Shown here: piece by piece, positions 6,620 to 13,357 of the stretch
Layout of the letters: each line of letters starts with the position of its first letter
How positions within the stretch are numbered: the stretch's first letter is position 1
Source of the DNA: DASWVC01 sp036401335
GTDB lineage: Bacteria; Verrucomicrobiota; Verrucomicrobiia; Chthoniobacterales; JAFAMB01
Reading direction: 5' to 3'
Assembly: GCA_036401335.1 (NCBI GenBank)
Contig: DASWVC010000094.1
Span: forward strand, 1-20,980
DNA length: 20,980 nucleotides
Program-made: the position numbers and the translations under genes
Notes under the pieces: generated by a model
What the model saw: only the letters and a program-made list of their open reading frames with translations
What the model was told of the DNA's origin: nothing
Databases searched by the model: none

Positions 6620-6699
6620 ACCTGTAACATAACTTTGTGACCTGGCAATGACCTAATAGAAACAAATTTTCCCACGGCACACCTCCGAGCCTGGGCCAT
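6616..6699 (-). CDS. Possible 27-aa leader ORF after map
   Basis: The ATG lies 7 nt after the map stop, with an AGGTGA ribosome site that overlaps that stop. The peptide starts MAQARRCAVGKFV and ends LPGHKVMLQV. It is basic and unlike any family I know. Its TGA (6616-6618) falls within the 5' arm of the hairpin at 6592-6619, so a ribosome finishing it would disturb the hairpin. This is the place where infA often sits. The GHKV stretch faintly recalls IF-1, but the ORF is far too short and the match could be chance. Confidence 0.25.
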   Translation of the reverse strand: MAQARRCAVGKFVSIRSLPGHKVMLQV

Positions 6700-6706
6700 C
6701 AAGCAG

Positions 6707-7510
6707 TCACCTGCCTTCTTCGCCGGCCCGCCCTGACTTTACCTTCAACTTCGAAGAAGCTTTTTCGCGCCACGTTAAAATCTCCGGCTCGCCTTTGGTT
6801 ACCAGGACCGTGTGCTCGAAGTGGGCTGAAGGCGACCGGTCCGCGGTGACGACCGTCCAGTCGTCGGCAAGTACCCGTACTTCAGGCCTGCCAGCATTAA
6901 CCATCGGCTCAATGGCCAAGGTCATTCCTGCGCGCAGCTTAGGTGTCGCTGCCGAGGTTCGATAGTTCGGAATCTGAGGCTCCTCATGAAGCCGGCGTCC
7001 AACGCCGTGCCCCACAAACTCCCGAACGACGTTGAAACCGCAAGTCTCTACCTCGTCCTGAATGGCAGCACACACCTCCGCCAGACGGCGTCCTTCTCGG
7101 GCGCGTTCGATGCCTTTGTACAAGGCGTTTTCTGTCACATCCAACAGGCGCTGCACGTCTGCACCGACCATTCCAACGGCGATTGTCGCCGCCGTGTCCC
7201 CGACAAAACCGTTCAGGACCACCCCGATGTCAAGTTTCACGATGTCGCCGTACTGAATCCGGCGGGTGCCGCCAATGCCATGGACAACTTCATCGTTGAT
7301 CGAGATGCAGATGTAACCCGGGAATTTCTTGTAGCCGAGAAACGCACTACGACAACCGGCCTCCTCCATCAGTCGTGCGGCAGCTTGGTCAACCTCCCGC
7401 GTGGTTAGACCGGGCGCAAGCAGGCGCGATACCGCCTCCAGTATCTCAGCGGCTGTACGGCAGGAGGCCCGCATCCGCTCAATTTCCTGTGGTGTTTTAA
7501 TCGGGATCAT
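6707..7510 (-). CDS. map: Methionine aminopeptidase, type I
   Basis: The protein is 267 aa from MIPIKTPQEIERMR, the typical N-terminus. It removes the initiator methionine from new proteins in the cytoplasm. The five metal ligands are all present: Asp94, Asp105, His168, Glu201 and Glu232. The active-site His77 is in the VVHGIGG segment. The open frame continues 53 codons upstream to 7669, but that part overlaps the secY end and has no family match, so I start at 7510. A GGAGG lies about 14 nt upstream, rather far. The C-terminal 20 residues are a basic tail past the fold. The gene follows secY, as is usual, with adk missing. Confidence 0.96.
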   Translation of the reverse strand: MIPIKTPQEIERMRASCRTAAEILEAVSRLLAPGLTTREVDQAAARLMEEAGCRSAFLGYKKFPGYICISINDEVVHGIGGTRRIQYGDIVKLDIGVVLNGFVGDTAATIAVGMVGADVQRLLDVTENALYKGIERAREGRRLAEVCAAIQDEVETCGFNVVREFVGHGVGRRLHEEPQIPNYRTSAATPKLRAGMTLAIEPMVNAGRPEVRVLADDWTVVTADRSPSAHFEHTVLVTKGEPEILTWREKASSKLKVKSGRAGEEGR

Positions 7511-7602
7511 CAGACCGCGCGGCTCGCCTCCGGCCGGCGAAGCACCTGCAGGCTGCCCGCAAGCACCGGCGACCCAGGTTTTCTTGGGCCGGCCTACAAG
7601 CC
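7511..7602 (-). other. secY-map spacer lacking adk
   Basis: These 92 nt are GC-rich, with two GGCCGG-type palindromic blocks and a repeated GGTGCTT. An adenylate kinase gene is often found here but would need about 600 nt. No ORF of note and no clear promoter is visible. Confidence 0.5.
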
Positions 7603-9108
7603 TCAGTGCTGGTTCACAAAAATTGAGATGGCCACCCCGGCTACGGCGAGGACGGCAAAGGCGACCCACATCCAGAGCAACGCCCGTTCCTTGACCACGA
7701 CCCCACTTCCTCCGGCGGTCCGTTCGAAACGGCCACGGAGGCGGCCTTTGCGGAGGAACCCGTCATAATGACGCTGGATCAGGTAAGTCTCAACCTGCCG
7801 CATGGTGTCAAGCAGCACACCAACGATGATTAGCACGCTGGTGCCGCCAAAGAAACGGGCTGTCAGCCGGGGCACACCCATGAGCGTGATCAAAGTCTCT
7901 GGGATGACTGCAATGATGGTGAGAAACACGGCCCCGGCAAAAGTAAGACGCGTGAGCGTATGCTCCAGGAAATCCGCCGTCGGTTTACCCGGACGGCAAC
8001 CGGGGATGTACCCGTTGTATTTTTTCAGGTCGTCGGCGATTTGCGTAGGCTGAAATTGGATGGCCACCCAAAAATAGCTGAAGAAGAAAATGAGCAATGC
8101 GGTGACCAGATAATGCACCCAGCCGACCGCAAGTGAGTTGGACAGATTCACCGCCCATTCCTGATTGCGAAAGGCCATGCTCAAAATCGTGGACGGAAAA
8201 AGCAAAATTGCTTGCGCAAAAATGATTGGCATCACGCCAACCGCATTGACTTTCAGGGGCAGGTATTGGGTCTGTCCTCCATAGACCTTACGGCCAACCT
8301 GGCGCTTCGCGTACTGGATGCTGATCCGGCGCTGCCCCTGCGTGAGCGCAATGACGCCCGCAATGACGACGACTAAAAAAAACAGCATCAATACCAGCAC
8401 CATCGGGCTAACCCGGCTCGGCGAGCCCGCTGCCGGTACAAACGTGTTCCAGACCTGCACCAAGGCGCCGGGCAGCGAGGAAACAATGCCCACCGTGATG
8501 ATCATGGACGTGCCGTTACCAATCCCTCGCTCGGTGATCTGGTCGCCAAGCCACATCAGGAACATCGTGCCCGCGCTCAACGTGATTACCGCCACGAGGA
8601 TAAAGCCGAATCCTGGATTCGTCACCAAAGGCCCAAGGCGGGCCGTCACCGAGCCAATGCCTTGCAGGAACGGGTTAGACCCGGGATTTTGCATCGAAAC
8701 CGCAAGCAGGTAGCCTTGGAACAGGCATAGTCCTAATGTGACGTACCGGGTGTACTGCATCACCTTCTGTCGGCCCCCCGCTTCCTCCCGCGCCATCTTA
8801 TTCAGGCGCGGCACCACGGCCGTCAGTAATTGCATCATGATTGATGCGCTGATGTAGGGCATGATGCCGAGAGAAAAAATGGCGCAATGCTCCAACGCCC
8901 CGCCGGCAAAGATGTTTGCCAAAGCCGCGATGCCGCCGGCCGTGGATTGTGCCATCTGTGAGTTGAACCACTCGTTCAGAACGTGCGCATTGACGCCGGG
9001 GATGGTGATGGCGGCGCCGGCCCGGACGATCACCAGCATGCCAACGGTGAACAGGATGCGCTGCCGCAACTCCGGGATTTTGAAGATGTTAGAAAACGCC
9101 GAGATCAT
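7603..9108 (-). CDS. secY: Preprotein translocase subunit SecY with an extra C-terminal membrane segment
   Basis: The protein is 501 aa, against about 430-445 for many SecY. It forms the protein-conducting channel of the Sec system in the inner membrane. Ten canonical spans can be traced. Conserved pieces include GIMPYISASI (81-90), WLGDQITERGIGNGTS (186-201), QGQRRISIQYAKRQVG (257-272), LPLKVNAVGVMPIIFA (283-298) and the cytosolic PTQIADDLKKYNGYIPGCRPG loop (354-374). The usual end falls near YDGFLRKGRLRGR (448-460). About 40 more residues follow, including an 11th hydrophobic stretch, WVAFAVLAVAGVAISIFV (481-498). The start ATG overlaps the rplO stop (ATGA), which suggests coupled translation. 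Confidence 0.97.
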   Translation of the reverse strand: MISAFSNIFKIPELRQRILFTVGMLVIVRAGAAITIPGVNAHVLNEWFNSQMAQSTAGGIAALANIFAGGALEHCAIFSLGIMPYISASIMMQLLTAVVPRLNKMAREEAGGRQKVMQYTRYVTLGLCLFQGYLLAVSMQNPGSNPFLQGIGSVTARLGPLVTNPGFGFILVAVITLSAGTMFLMWLGDQITERGIGNGTSMIITVGIVSSLPGALVQVWNTFVPAAGSPSRVSPMVLVLMLFFLVVVIAGVIALTQGQRRISIQYAKRQVGRKVYGGQTQYLPLKVNAVGVMPIIFAQAILLFPSTILSMAFRNQEWAVNLSNSLAVGWVHYLVTALLIFFFSYFWVAIQFQPTQIADDLKKYNGYIPGCRPGKPTADFLEHTLTRLTFAGAVFLTIIAVIPETLITLMGVPRLTARFFGGTSVLIIVGVLLDTMRQVETYLIQRHYDGFLRKGRLRGRFERTAGGSGVVVKERALLWMWVAFAVLAVAGVAISIFVNQH

Positions 9109-9569
9109 GAAACGGACGGCACGCGGGCGGGCGAAACGGCTGTACCTCCAGCCTGCTCAATACGCTGACGGGCCGATTCACTGAATTTGTCGGCCTCCAC
9201 CGTCAACGCCTTCGTCAATTGTCCCTGACCGAGAATTTTCACGCCGTGAAACGCTCCATTCGTTAGGCCCCGTTCCCGAAGCAACTGGAGCGTCACATGG
9301 GTCCCGGCCTCGAACTGCTCGAGGGCCTCAAGGTTAACCACCGCGTACACCGTTTTAAACCTTTTGTGGTTGAAACCGCGTTTTGGCAGCCGGCGAATCA
9401 ACGGCATCTGGCCGCCTTCAAAGCCCAGCCGGATGCTGCCGCCAGAACGAGCTTTTTGTCCCTTATGGCCTTTGCCGCTCGTCTTACCGTGGCCGGAGCT
9501 TTCTCCGCAACCCAACCGTTTGGTCCGGTGCTTCGCACCCGGACGCGGCTTTAATTCACTGAGATTCAT
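9105..9569 (-). CDS. rplO: 50S ribosomal protein L15
   Basis: The protein is 154 aa from MNLSELKPRPGAKHRTKRLG, the usual N-terminus. It continues with the Gly-rich GKTSGKGHKGQKARSGG segment, FEGGQMPLIRRLPKRGF, and a C-terminal globular part with VKILGQGQLTKALTVEADKFSESA. It is a late-assembling 50S protein contacting 23S rRNA. An in-frame extension of 17 codons upstream (to 9620) has no family match and was rejected. AGGACT upstream of the ATG is a fair ribosome site. The last codons overlap secY by four bases. rpmD (L30) normally precedes it and is missing. Confidence 0.96.
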   Translation of the reverse strand: MNLSELKPRPGAKHRTKRLGCGESSGHGKTSGKGHKGQKARSGGSIRLGFEGGQMPLIRRLPKRGFNHKRFKTVYAVVNLEALEQFEAGTHVTLQLLRERGLTNGAFHGVKILGQGQLTKALTVEADKFSESARQRIEQAGGTAVSPARVPSVS

Positions 9570-9603
9570 AAGATTAGTCCTGTCGAAACACGATGCTGCT
9601 TGC

Positions 9604-9623
9604 TGCGTGCACCGCCGCACGCA
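9604..9623. repeat. Hairpin in the rpsE-rplO gap, at the usual rpmD position
   Basis: TGCGTGC (9604-9610) and GCACGCA (9617-9623) pair perfectly around a 6-nt loop, starting 3 nt after the rpsE stop. There is no T-run, so it is not a standard terminator. It could stabilise or mark a processing point in the long mRNA. Confidence 0.4.
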
Positions 9624-9626
9624 CCC

Positions 9627-10151
9627 TCAAGCTCCTGTCGTCTTCCCGCGAAGCCGGAAAATGTCGTCCCGATGGCGCAAAGCACGAAGGGCTTCGAGGG
9701 TAGCCTTGACCACATTGGCATGATTGCTTGACCCTAGAGATTTGGCCAGGACGTCGCGAATCCCGGCAGCTTCCACCACCGCTCGTACGCCTCCTCCCGC
9801 AATTACCCCGGTGCCAGGCGACGCCGGCCGGAGAAGCACGCGGCCCCCGCCAAACTCGCCAATCACTTCGTGCGGAATGGTGTTCTCCTGAACCGCAATT
9901 TTTATCATCGACTTGCGGGCGGACTCCGAGGCTTTTCGAATTGCTTCAGCAACCTCGTTCGCCTTGCCAAAACCGAACCCAACTTTGCCTTTGTGGTCGC
10001 CCGCGACAATCAGGGCGCTGAAGCTGAAGCGACGGCCCCCTTTCACGACCTTGGCACAACGGTTGATAAAGACGACCTTTTCTGTCGTGTCGCCTTTCTG
10101 CCCACGGTCGGAGGAGTGATCGTTTCGACGATGCCTGACATCAGTTGCCAT
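9627..10151 (-). CDS. rpsE: 30S ribosomal protein S5
   Basis: The protein is 174 aa from MATDVRHRRNDHSSDRG. The double-stranded RNA-binding part has VVFINRCAKVVKGGRRFSFSALIVAGD and GKVGFGFGKANEVAEAIRKASESARK. The C-terminal part has LLRPASPGTGVIAGGGVRAVVEAAGI and the SSNHANVVKATLEAL helix. S5 lies at the mRNA entry site and affects decoding accuracy. A longer in-frame start (10190) would overlap rplR by 32 nt and adds nothing conserved. The chosen ATG is 7 nt from the rplR stop, but the preceding bases (TTTAAATACAAT) contain no Shine-Dalgarno sequence. Confidence 0.96.
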   Translation of the reverse strand: MATDVRHRRNDHSSDRGQKGDTTEKVVFINRCAKVVKGGRRFSFSALIVAGDHKGKVGFGFGKANEVAEAIRKASESARKSMIKIAVQENTIPHEVIGEFGGGRVLLRPASPGTGVIAGGGVRAVVEAAGIRDVLAKSLGSSNHANVVKATLEALRALRHRDDIFRLRGKTTGA

Positions 10152-10158
10152 ATTGTAT

Positions 10159-10515
10159 TTAAAATTCCAAGCCGGCCGCCCGGGCCGCATCGGCCAAGGC
10201 TTTTACCTTGCCATGATAAGTAAATCCGCCGCGATCAAACACCACCGCCTTAACGTTTTTGCCCAGCGTTCTTTCCGCCACGAGCGTACCTACTTTTTGA
10301 GCCATCTCAACGTTGGCATTGGCTCGGCGGTTCCCGCGCAGGCTTGCCTCCACCGTGGAGGCTGCAGCGACCGTGGCGCCTACCTCGTCGTTGATCACCT
10401 GAGCATAAATGTGCTGACCGGAGAAGTGCACGCTCAACCGTGGCCGTTGCTGGGTGCCTGACACCCGTTTGCGGATCCGTCGGTGCCGAAGCTTAATTCG
10501 ATCTGTAAACGCCAT
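10159..10515 (-). CDS. rplR: 50S ribosomal protein L18
   Basis: The protein is 118 aa, the normal length. It begins with a basic N-terminus (DRIKLRHRRIRKRVSGTQQRPRLSVHFSGQHIYAQVI). It ends with VVFDRGGFTYHGKVKALADAARAAGLEF, the highly conserved C-terminus. It binds 5S rRNA in the central protuberance with L5. A strong AAGGAG precedes the ATG by about 14 nt. It follows rplF by 18 nt. Confidence 0.97.
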   Translation of the reverse strand: MAFTDRIKLRHRRIRKRVSGTQQRPRLSVHFSGQHIYAQVINDEVGATVAAASTVEASLRGNRRANANVEMAQKVGTLVAERTLGKNVKAVVFDRGGFTYHGKVKALADAARAAGLEF

Positions 10516-10533
10516 GAGCTTTCTTTTCTCTCC

Positions 10534-11073
10534 TTACTGAACGGTTTTGCCTTCCTTACGCAGGATCTGCTCACCGGTGTAACGGATGCCTTTGCCTTTG
10601 TACGGCTCCGGCGGGTAGTACGACCGGATGTCGGCCGCAGCCTGACCCACCTTCTGCTTGTCGATGCCTTCGATCAGTACCTTCGTATTCTCCTGCACCG
10701 TTACTTTAATGCCGTCCGGAATTGGGAACACAATCGGGTGCGAAAAACCAAGGCTGAGATTTACGCTGCTTCCCTGGACCTGGGCTCGGAAACCAACCCC
10801 GTGGATTTCCAACGTTTTCTGAAATCCCTGGCTGACGCCCGTCACCATGTTGTCGACCAGGCTTCGCGAGAGTCCGTGCAGGGCACGGACACTGCGACTC
10901 TCGGCGGAGCGTTGCAGGGACGCCTGACGCCCGTCCACGACCAGAGAAATCTGCGGCGGTAAACTCCAGTTGAGCTTCCCCCTCGGCCCTTCCACGGTCA
11001 CGGTCCCTGCGCTCGAGACGTTAACGTTTACCTTGTCCGGGAGCTGAATGCTTTTTTTTCCTATTCGCGACAC
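10534..11073 (-). CDS. rplF: 50S ribosomal protein L6
   Basis: The protein is 179 aa, beginning SRIGKKSIQLPDKVNV after a GTG start (11071-11073). An AGGAGGT overlapping the rpsH stop, five bases upstream, supports that start. The two L6 repeats are visible, with VTVEGPRGKLNWSLPP in the first and GVGFRAQVQGSSVNLSLGFSHPIVFPIPDGIKV in the second. The end is the conserved YYPPEPYKGKGIRYTGEQILRKEGKTV. It sits near the sarcin-ricin loop of 23S rRNA, where translation factors bind. The reading frame is intact. Confidence 0.97.
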   Translation of the reverse strand: MSRIGKKSIQLPDKVNVNVSSAGTVTVEGPRGKLNWSLPPQISLVVDGRQASLQRSAESRSVRALHGLSRSLVDNMVTGVSQGFQKTLEIHGVGFRAQVQGSSVNLSLGFSHPIVFPIPDGIKVTVQENTKVLIEGIDKQKVGQAAADIRSYYPPEPYKGKGIRYTGEQILRKEGKTVQ

Positions 11074-11082
11074 AATGACCTC

Positions 11083-11481
11083 CTACCAAACCACCGCCAG
11101 CAGTTCCCCGCCAACGTGCTGTTTTTTTGCCTCCCGGCCCGTGATGATCCCGCGTGAGGTCGAAAGGATGGAGACACCCGTGCCTCCCAGGACACGCGGG
11201 ACCTCCTCAGAACCAACGTATTTTCGCAACCCAGGGCGGCTTACCCGACGCAGTCCGGTCAAAGCCGGGGTTCGATTGACGAACTTCATCGTCACTTTGA
11301 CGGACGGAGGTTTGCTCGTTCTATCGACTTCAAACCCCGCAATGAACCCTTCCTGCTTCAGGATCCGGGCGATCTCTTCTTTCATGCGGGAATACGGGGC
11401 GGTAACATCCTGACGATTGCTTCCCGCGGCATTCCGCAGGCGAGTGAGAAAATCCGCAATCGGATCTGAAAGTGTGCTCAT
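11083..11481 (-). CDS. rpsH: 30S ribosomal protein S8
   Basis: The protein is 132 aa, the usual length. It begins MSTLSDPIADFLTRLRNA, continues with YSRMKEEIARILKQEGFI, and ends with VLGGTGVSILSTSRGIITGREAKKQHVGGELLAVVW, matching the conserved STSKG-type C-terminal motif. It binds the central domain of 16S rRNA and in E. coli also represses the spc operon. Its ATG overlaps the rplE stop (ATGA), so there is no space for rpsN, which usually lies between them. Confidence 0.97.
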   Translation of the reverse strand: MSTLSDPIADFLTRLRNAAGSNRQDVTAPYSRMKEEIARILKQEGFIAGFEVDRTSKPPSVKVTMKFVNRTPALTGLRRVSRPGLRKYVGSEEVPRVLGGTGVSILSTSRGIITGREAKKQHVGGELLAVVW

Positions 11482-12062
11482 GAACTTGATTTTTGTGGTT
11501 CGGGCGTCGGCAACTTGCGATCGCTGAACGGCACGCCCAACTCGGTCAGAAGCGTTTTGGCTTCGTCGTTGGTCTTTGCCGTGGTGACAATCGTCACATC
11601 AAAACCGATGTTCCTTTTGATTTTGTCCAACTCCACCTCGGGGAAAATAGACTGGTCGGGCACACCAAGGGTGTAATTGCCCTTACCGTCGAATGCACGG
11701 GGTGAAATCCCACGGAAATCCCGGATGCGCGGCAGTGCCATTTTGATCAGCCGCTCAAGGAATTCATACATGCGATCGCCCCGAAGAGTCACCTTCGCGC
11801 CGATAGGCTGTCCCTGGCGCAGCTTGAAGTTCGATATGCTTTTTTTCGACCTTGTCTCAGTCGGCCGTTGCCCGCTGATCAAAGCCAGCTCCGCCTTTGC
11901 ATCGTCCAGCGCCTGTTTGGCGTCAGCGGCGTGGGTGCCCATGCACGTGTTTATAACGACTTTGTCTACGCGCGGAACTTCCAACGCGTTTTTATACCCC
12001 AGTTTCTCCCGAAGGCTGGGCGCCACACGCTCTTTGTATTCCCGGTACAGCTCAGCTTGCAT
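11478..12062 (-). CDS. rplE: 50S ribosomal protein L5
   Basis: The protein is 194 aa, slightly long against about 180. The N-terminal part has LREKLGYKNALEVPRVDKVVINTCMG. The middle has GQRPTETRSKKSISNFKLRQGQPIGAKVTLRGDRMYEFLERL and PRIRDFRGISPRAFDGKGNYTLGVPDQSIFPEVELDKI. The end has VTIVTTAKTNDEAKTLLTELGVPF. It binds 5S rRNA and contacts the 30S head. The extra length is a short polar tail after the fold (DRKLPTPEPQKSSS). It starts 3 nt after rplX. Confidence 0.97.
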   Translation of the reverse strand: MQAELYREYKERVAPSLREKLGYKNALEVPRVDKVVINTCMGTHAADAKQALDDAKAELALISGQRPTETRSKKSISNFKLRQGQPIGAKVTLRGDRMYEFLERLIKMALPRIRDFRGISPRAFDGKGNYTLGVPDQSIFPEVELDKIKRNIGFDVTIVTTAKTNDEAKTLLTELGVPFSDRKLPTPEPQKSSS

Positions 12063-12065
12063 CGC

Positions 12066-12344
12066 TTAACCTTTCTTAACCTTCTGGCGCTTGCCGGAGC
12101 GTTCGCTCGAGGCTTCCAGCAACTTCACATTCGAAATATGAATCGGCCCTTCGCGGGTGATGATGGCCCCGTTTGGGTGATCCTGACTCTTCCGCTGCGT
12201 TTTTTTGATCATGCGCACGCCTTCCACGAGGACTTGCTGCTTTTTCGGCAAAATCTGCAGGATTTTCCCTGTTGCCCCGCGGTGATTGCCCGAAATCACC
12301 TGCACCTGATCCCCTTTACTCACATGAAAACGCGGCCGGTTCAT
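12066..12344 (-). CDS. rplX: 50S ribosomal protein L24
   Basis: The protein is 92 aa. It carries a KOW motif in KGDQVQVISGNHRGATGKILQI (10-31), then VEGVRMIKKTQRKSQDHPNGAIITREGPIHISNVKLL and a basic tail. It is an early 50S assembly initiator that binds the 5' end of 23S rRNA. The ATG overlaps the rplN stop by four bases (ATGA). It is a little shorter than the common 100-105 aa, the difference being in the C-terminal tail. Confidence 0.96.
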   Translation of the reverse strand: MNRPRFHVSKGDQVQVISGNHRGATGKILQILPKKQQVLVEGVRMIKKTQRKSQDHPNGAIITREGPIHISNVKLLEASSERSGKRQKVKKG

Positions 12345-12706
12345 AACACCTCCGGCGCAAGCGAAATGATTTTCATAAAGTTTCTTTCCCGCAACTCGCG
12401 AGCTACCGGCCCGAAAATACGGGTACCGCGAGGGTTCAGGTCTTTGTCGATGATAACAATCGCATTGTTGTCAAAGCGCAGGTAGGACCCGTCATCACGT
12501 TTCACCGGCTGTTTGGTCCGCACCACCACCGCCCTGACCACGTCCCCCTTTTTCACCGTGCCACCGGAAGACGCTTCCTTGACGTTGCAGGTGATTACAT
12601 CCCCGACATGGGCGTACATGGTAGCCTTCCCGATCACGCCGATCATGGTCGCCATCCGGGCTCCGGTGTTGTCCGCCACATCTAGTCTCGAACGAAGTTG
12701 AATCAT
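12341..12706 (-). CDS. rplN: 50S ribosomal protein L14
   Basis: The protein is 121 aa, the standard length. It begins MIQLRSRLDVADNTGARMATMIGVIG, continues with GDVITCNVKEASSGGTVKKGDVVRAVVVRTKQPVKRDDGSYLRFDNNAIVIID, and ends GTRIFGPVARELRERNFMKIISLAPEVL. It lies at the subunit interface and contacts 16S rRNA. It starts 15 nt after the rpsQ stop, with no evident Shine-Dalgarno sequence. Confidence 0.98.
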   Translation of the reverse strand: MIQLRSRLDVADNTGARMATMIGVIGKATMYAHVGDVITCNVKEASSGGTVKKGDVVRAVVVRTKQPVKRDDGSYLRFDNNAIVIIDKDLNPRGTRIFGPVARELRERNFMKIISLAPEVL

Positions 12707-12721
12707 GGTAGGTCGGGCCCT

Positions 12722-13096
12722 TTAATGCTTTAACACTTCGACCAACTGCCAGCGTTTGAGCCGGCTGAGCGGTCGTGTCTCTTCGATTCGGACCAAATCG
12801 CCCATGGCGCACTGATTTCGCTCGTCGTGCGCGTACAACTTTTTAGTCCGCTTGATAATCTTCCCGAACTTTGGGTGCGGCACCCGACGAACAACTGCGA
12901 CGACGATGGTCTTGTCCATCTTATTGGACACCACCTCACCCACGCGCGTTTTCCGAAGGTGCCGCCTCGGAGTTTCAGGGGTCTGGGCCGGCGCGACCGG
13001 AGCAGGCGTCTGTGCCGCCTCGACGGGCACAGGAGGCTCGGCCGGATTCGCCGGCACCGCGGCCGTTCCTGCTGTTTCAACAATCTCTTCAGCCAT
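12722..13096 (-). CDS. rpsQ: 30S ribosomal protein S17 with Ala/Pro-rich N-terminal extension
   Basis: The protein is 124 aa, against about 85 for the family. From about residue 46 it is canonical: RKTRVGEVVSNKMDKTIVVAVVRRVPHPKFGKIIKRTKKLYAHDERNQCAMGDLVRIEETRPLSRLKRWQLVEVL, an OB-fold that binds 16S rRNA helices 7 and 11. Residues 1-44 are Ala-, Pro-, Val- and Glu-rich low-complexity sequence, much like the extension on S11. No ATG occurs between residue 1 and the core, and this ATG lies 46 nt after the rpmC stop. The long form is therefore the simplest reading. A GTG start inside the extension is possible. Confidence 0.94.
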   Translation of the reverse strand: MAEEIVETAGTAAVPANPAEPPVPVEAAQTPAPVAPAQTPETPRRHLRKTRVGEVVSNKMDKTIVVAVVRRVPHPKFGKIIKRTKKLYAHDERNQCAMGDLVRIEETRPLSRLKRWQLVEVLKH

Positions 13097-13142
13097 GTAA
13101 ATTGGTTCCAGAAACAGGCACGGGACAAGGCCCGCACCCAGG

Positions 13143-13343
13143 TTAAGCGCTTGCCTTCAGGCGTCGCTCGCTCAAAATGGTTTCAATCCGGGCGTTTTCC
13201 TTACGGTTCATGCGGATCAGGCTCGACTTTTCCAGCGTCCCCGTCTGCTGTTGAAGGCGAAGGTTGAACGTTTCCCGACGGAGCTCTTCCTGACGGCGGG
13301 CAAGCTCTTCGTTGCTGAGTTCACGGAGTTCTTTAATCTTCAT
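13143..13343 (-). CDS. rpmC: 50S ribosomal protein L29
   Basis: The protein is 66 aa: MKIKELRELSNEELARRQEELRRE, then the conserved FNLRLQQQTGTLEKSSLIRMNRKENARIETIL, which forms the two-helix hairpin of L29. It sits by the peptide exit tunnel opening, near L23, where trigger factor and SRP dock. Length is normal. It follows rplP by 14 nt. Confidence 0.97.
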   Translation of the reverse strand: MKIKELRELSNEELARRQEELRRETFNLRLQQQTGTLEKSSLIRMNRKENARIETILSERRLKASA

Positions 13344-13357
13344 CGTGTACCCTGCGT

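Larger units (their letters stand above)
6493..6706 (-). promoter_or_regulatory. Candidate leader region of the rpmJ-rpsM-rpsK-rpsD block
   Basis: This is the largest break between map and rpsD. Reading on the minus strand from map, it holds a 27-codon ORF with an AGGTGA ribosome site (6616-6699). An 8-bp hairpin follows, GTGACCTT/AAGGTCAC (6592-6619), whose first arm contains that ORF's stop. Next come a palindrome CTCTATAGAG (6543-6552), a weak stem (6525-6537) followed after GCG by six U (6516-6521), and a 5-bp hairpin GTCCC/GGGAC (6501-6515) holding the presumed rpmJ ribosome site. I could not identify a convincing promoter. The layout suggests attenuation or autoregulation, but only by geometry. 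Confidence 0.4.

Noticed and set aside
7511..7669. Longer N-terminus for methionine aminopeptidase
   Set aside because: The extra 53 codons overlap secY and have no match. The conserved MIPIKTPQEIE start is at 7510.
9570..9620. Longer N-terminus for L15
   Set aside because: The added 17 residues are not L15-like and cover the spacer hairpin; MNLSELKPRPG is the usual start.
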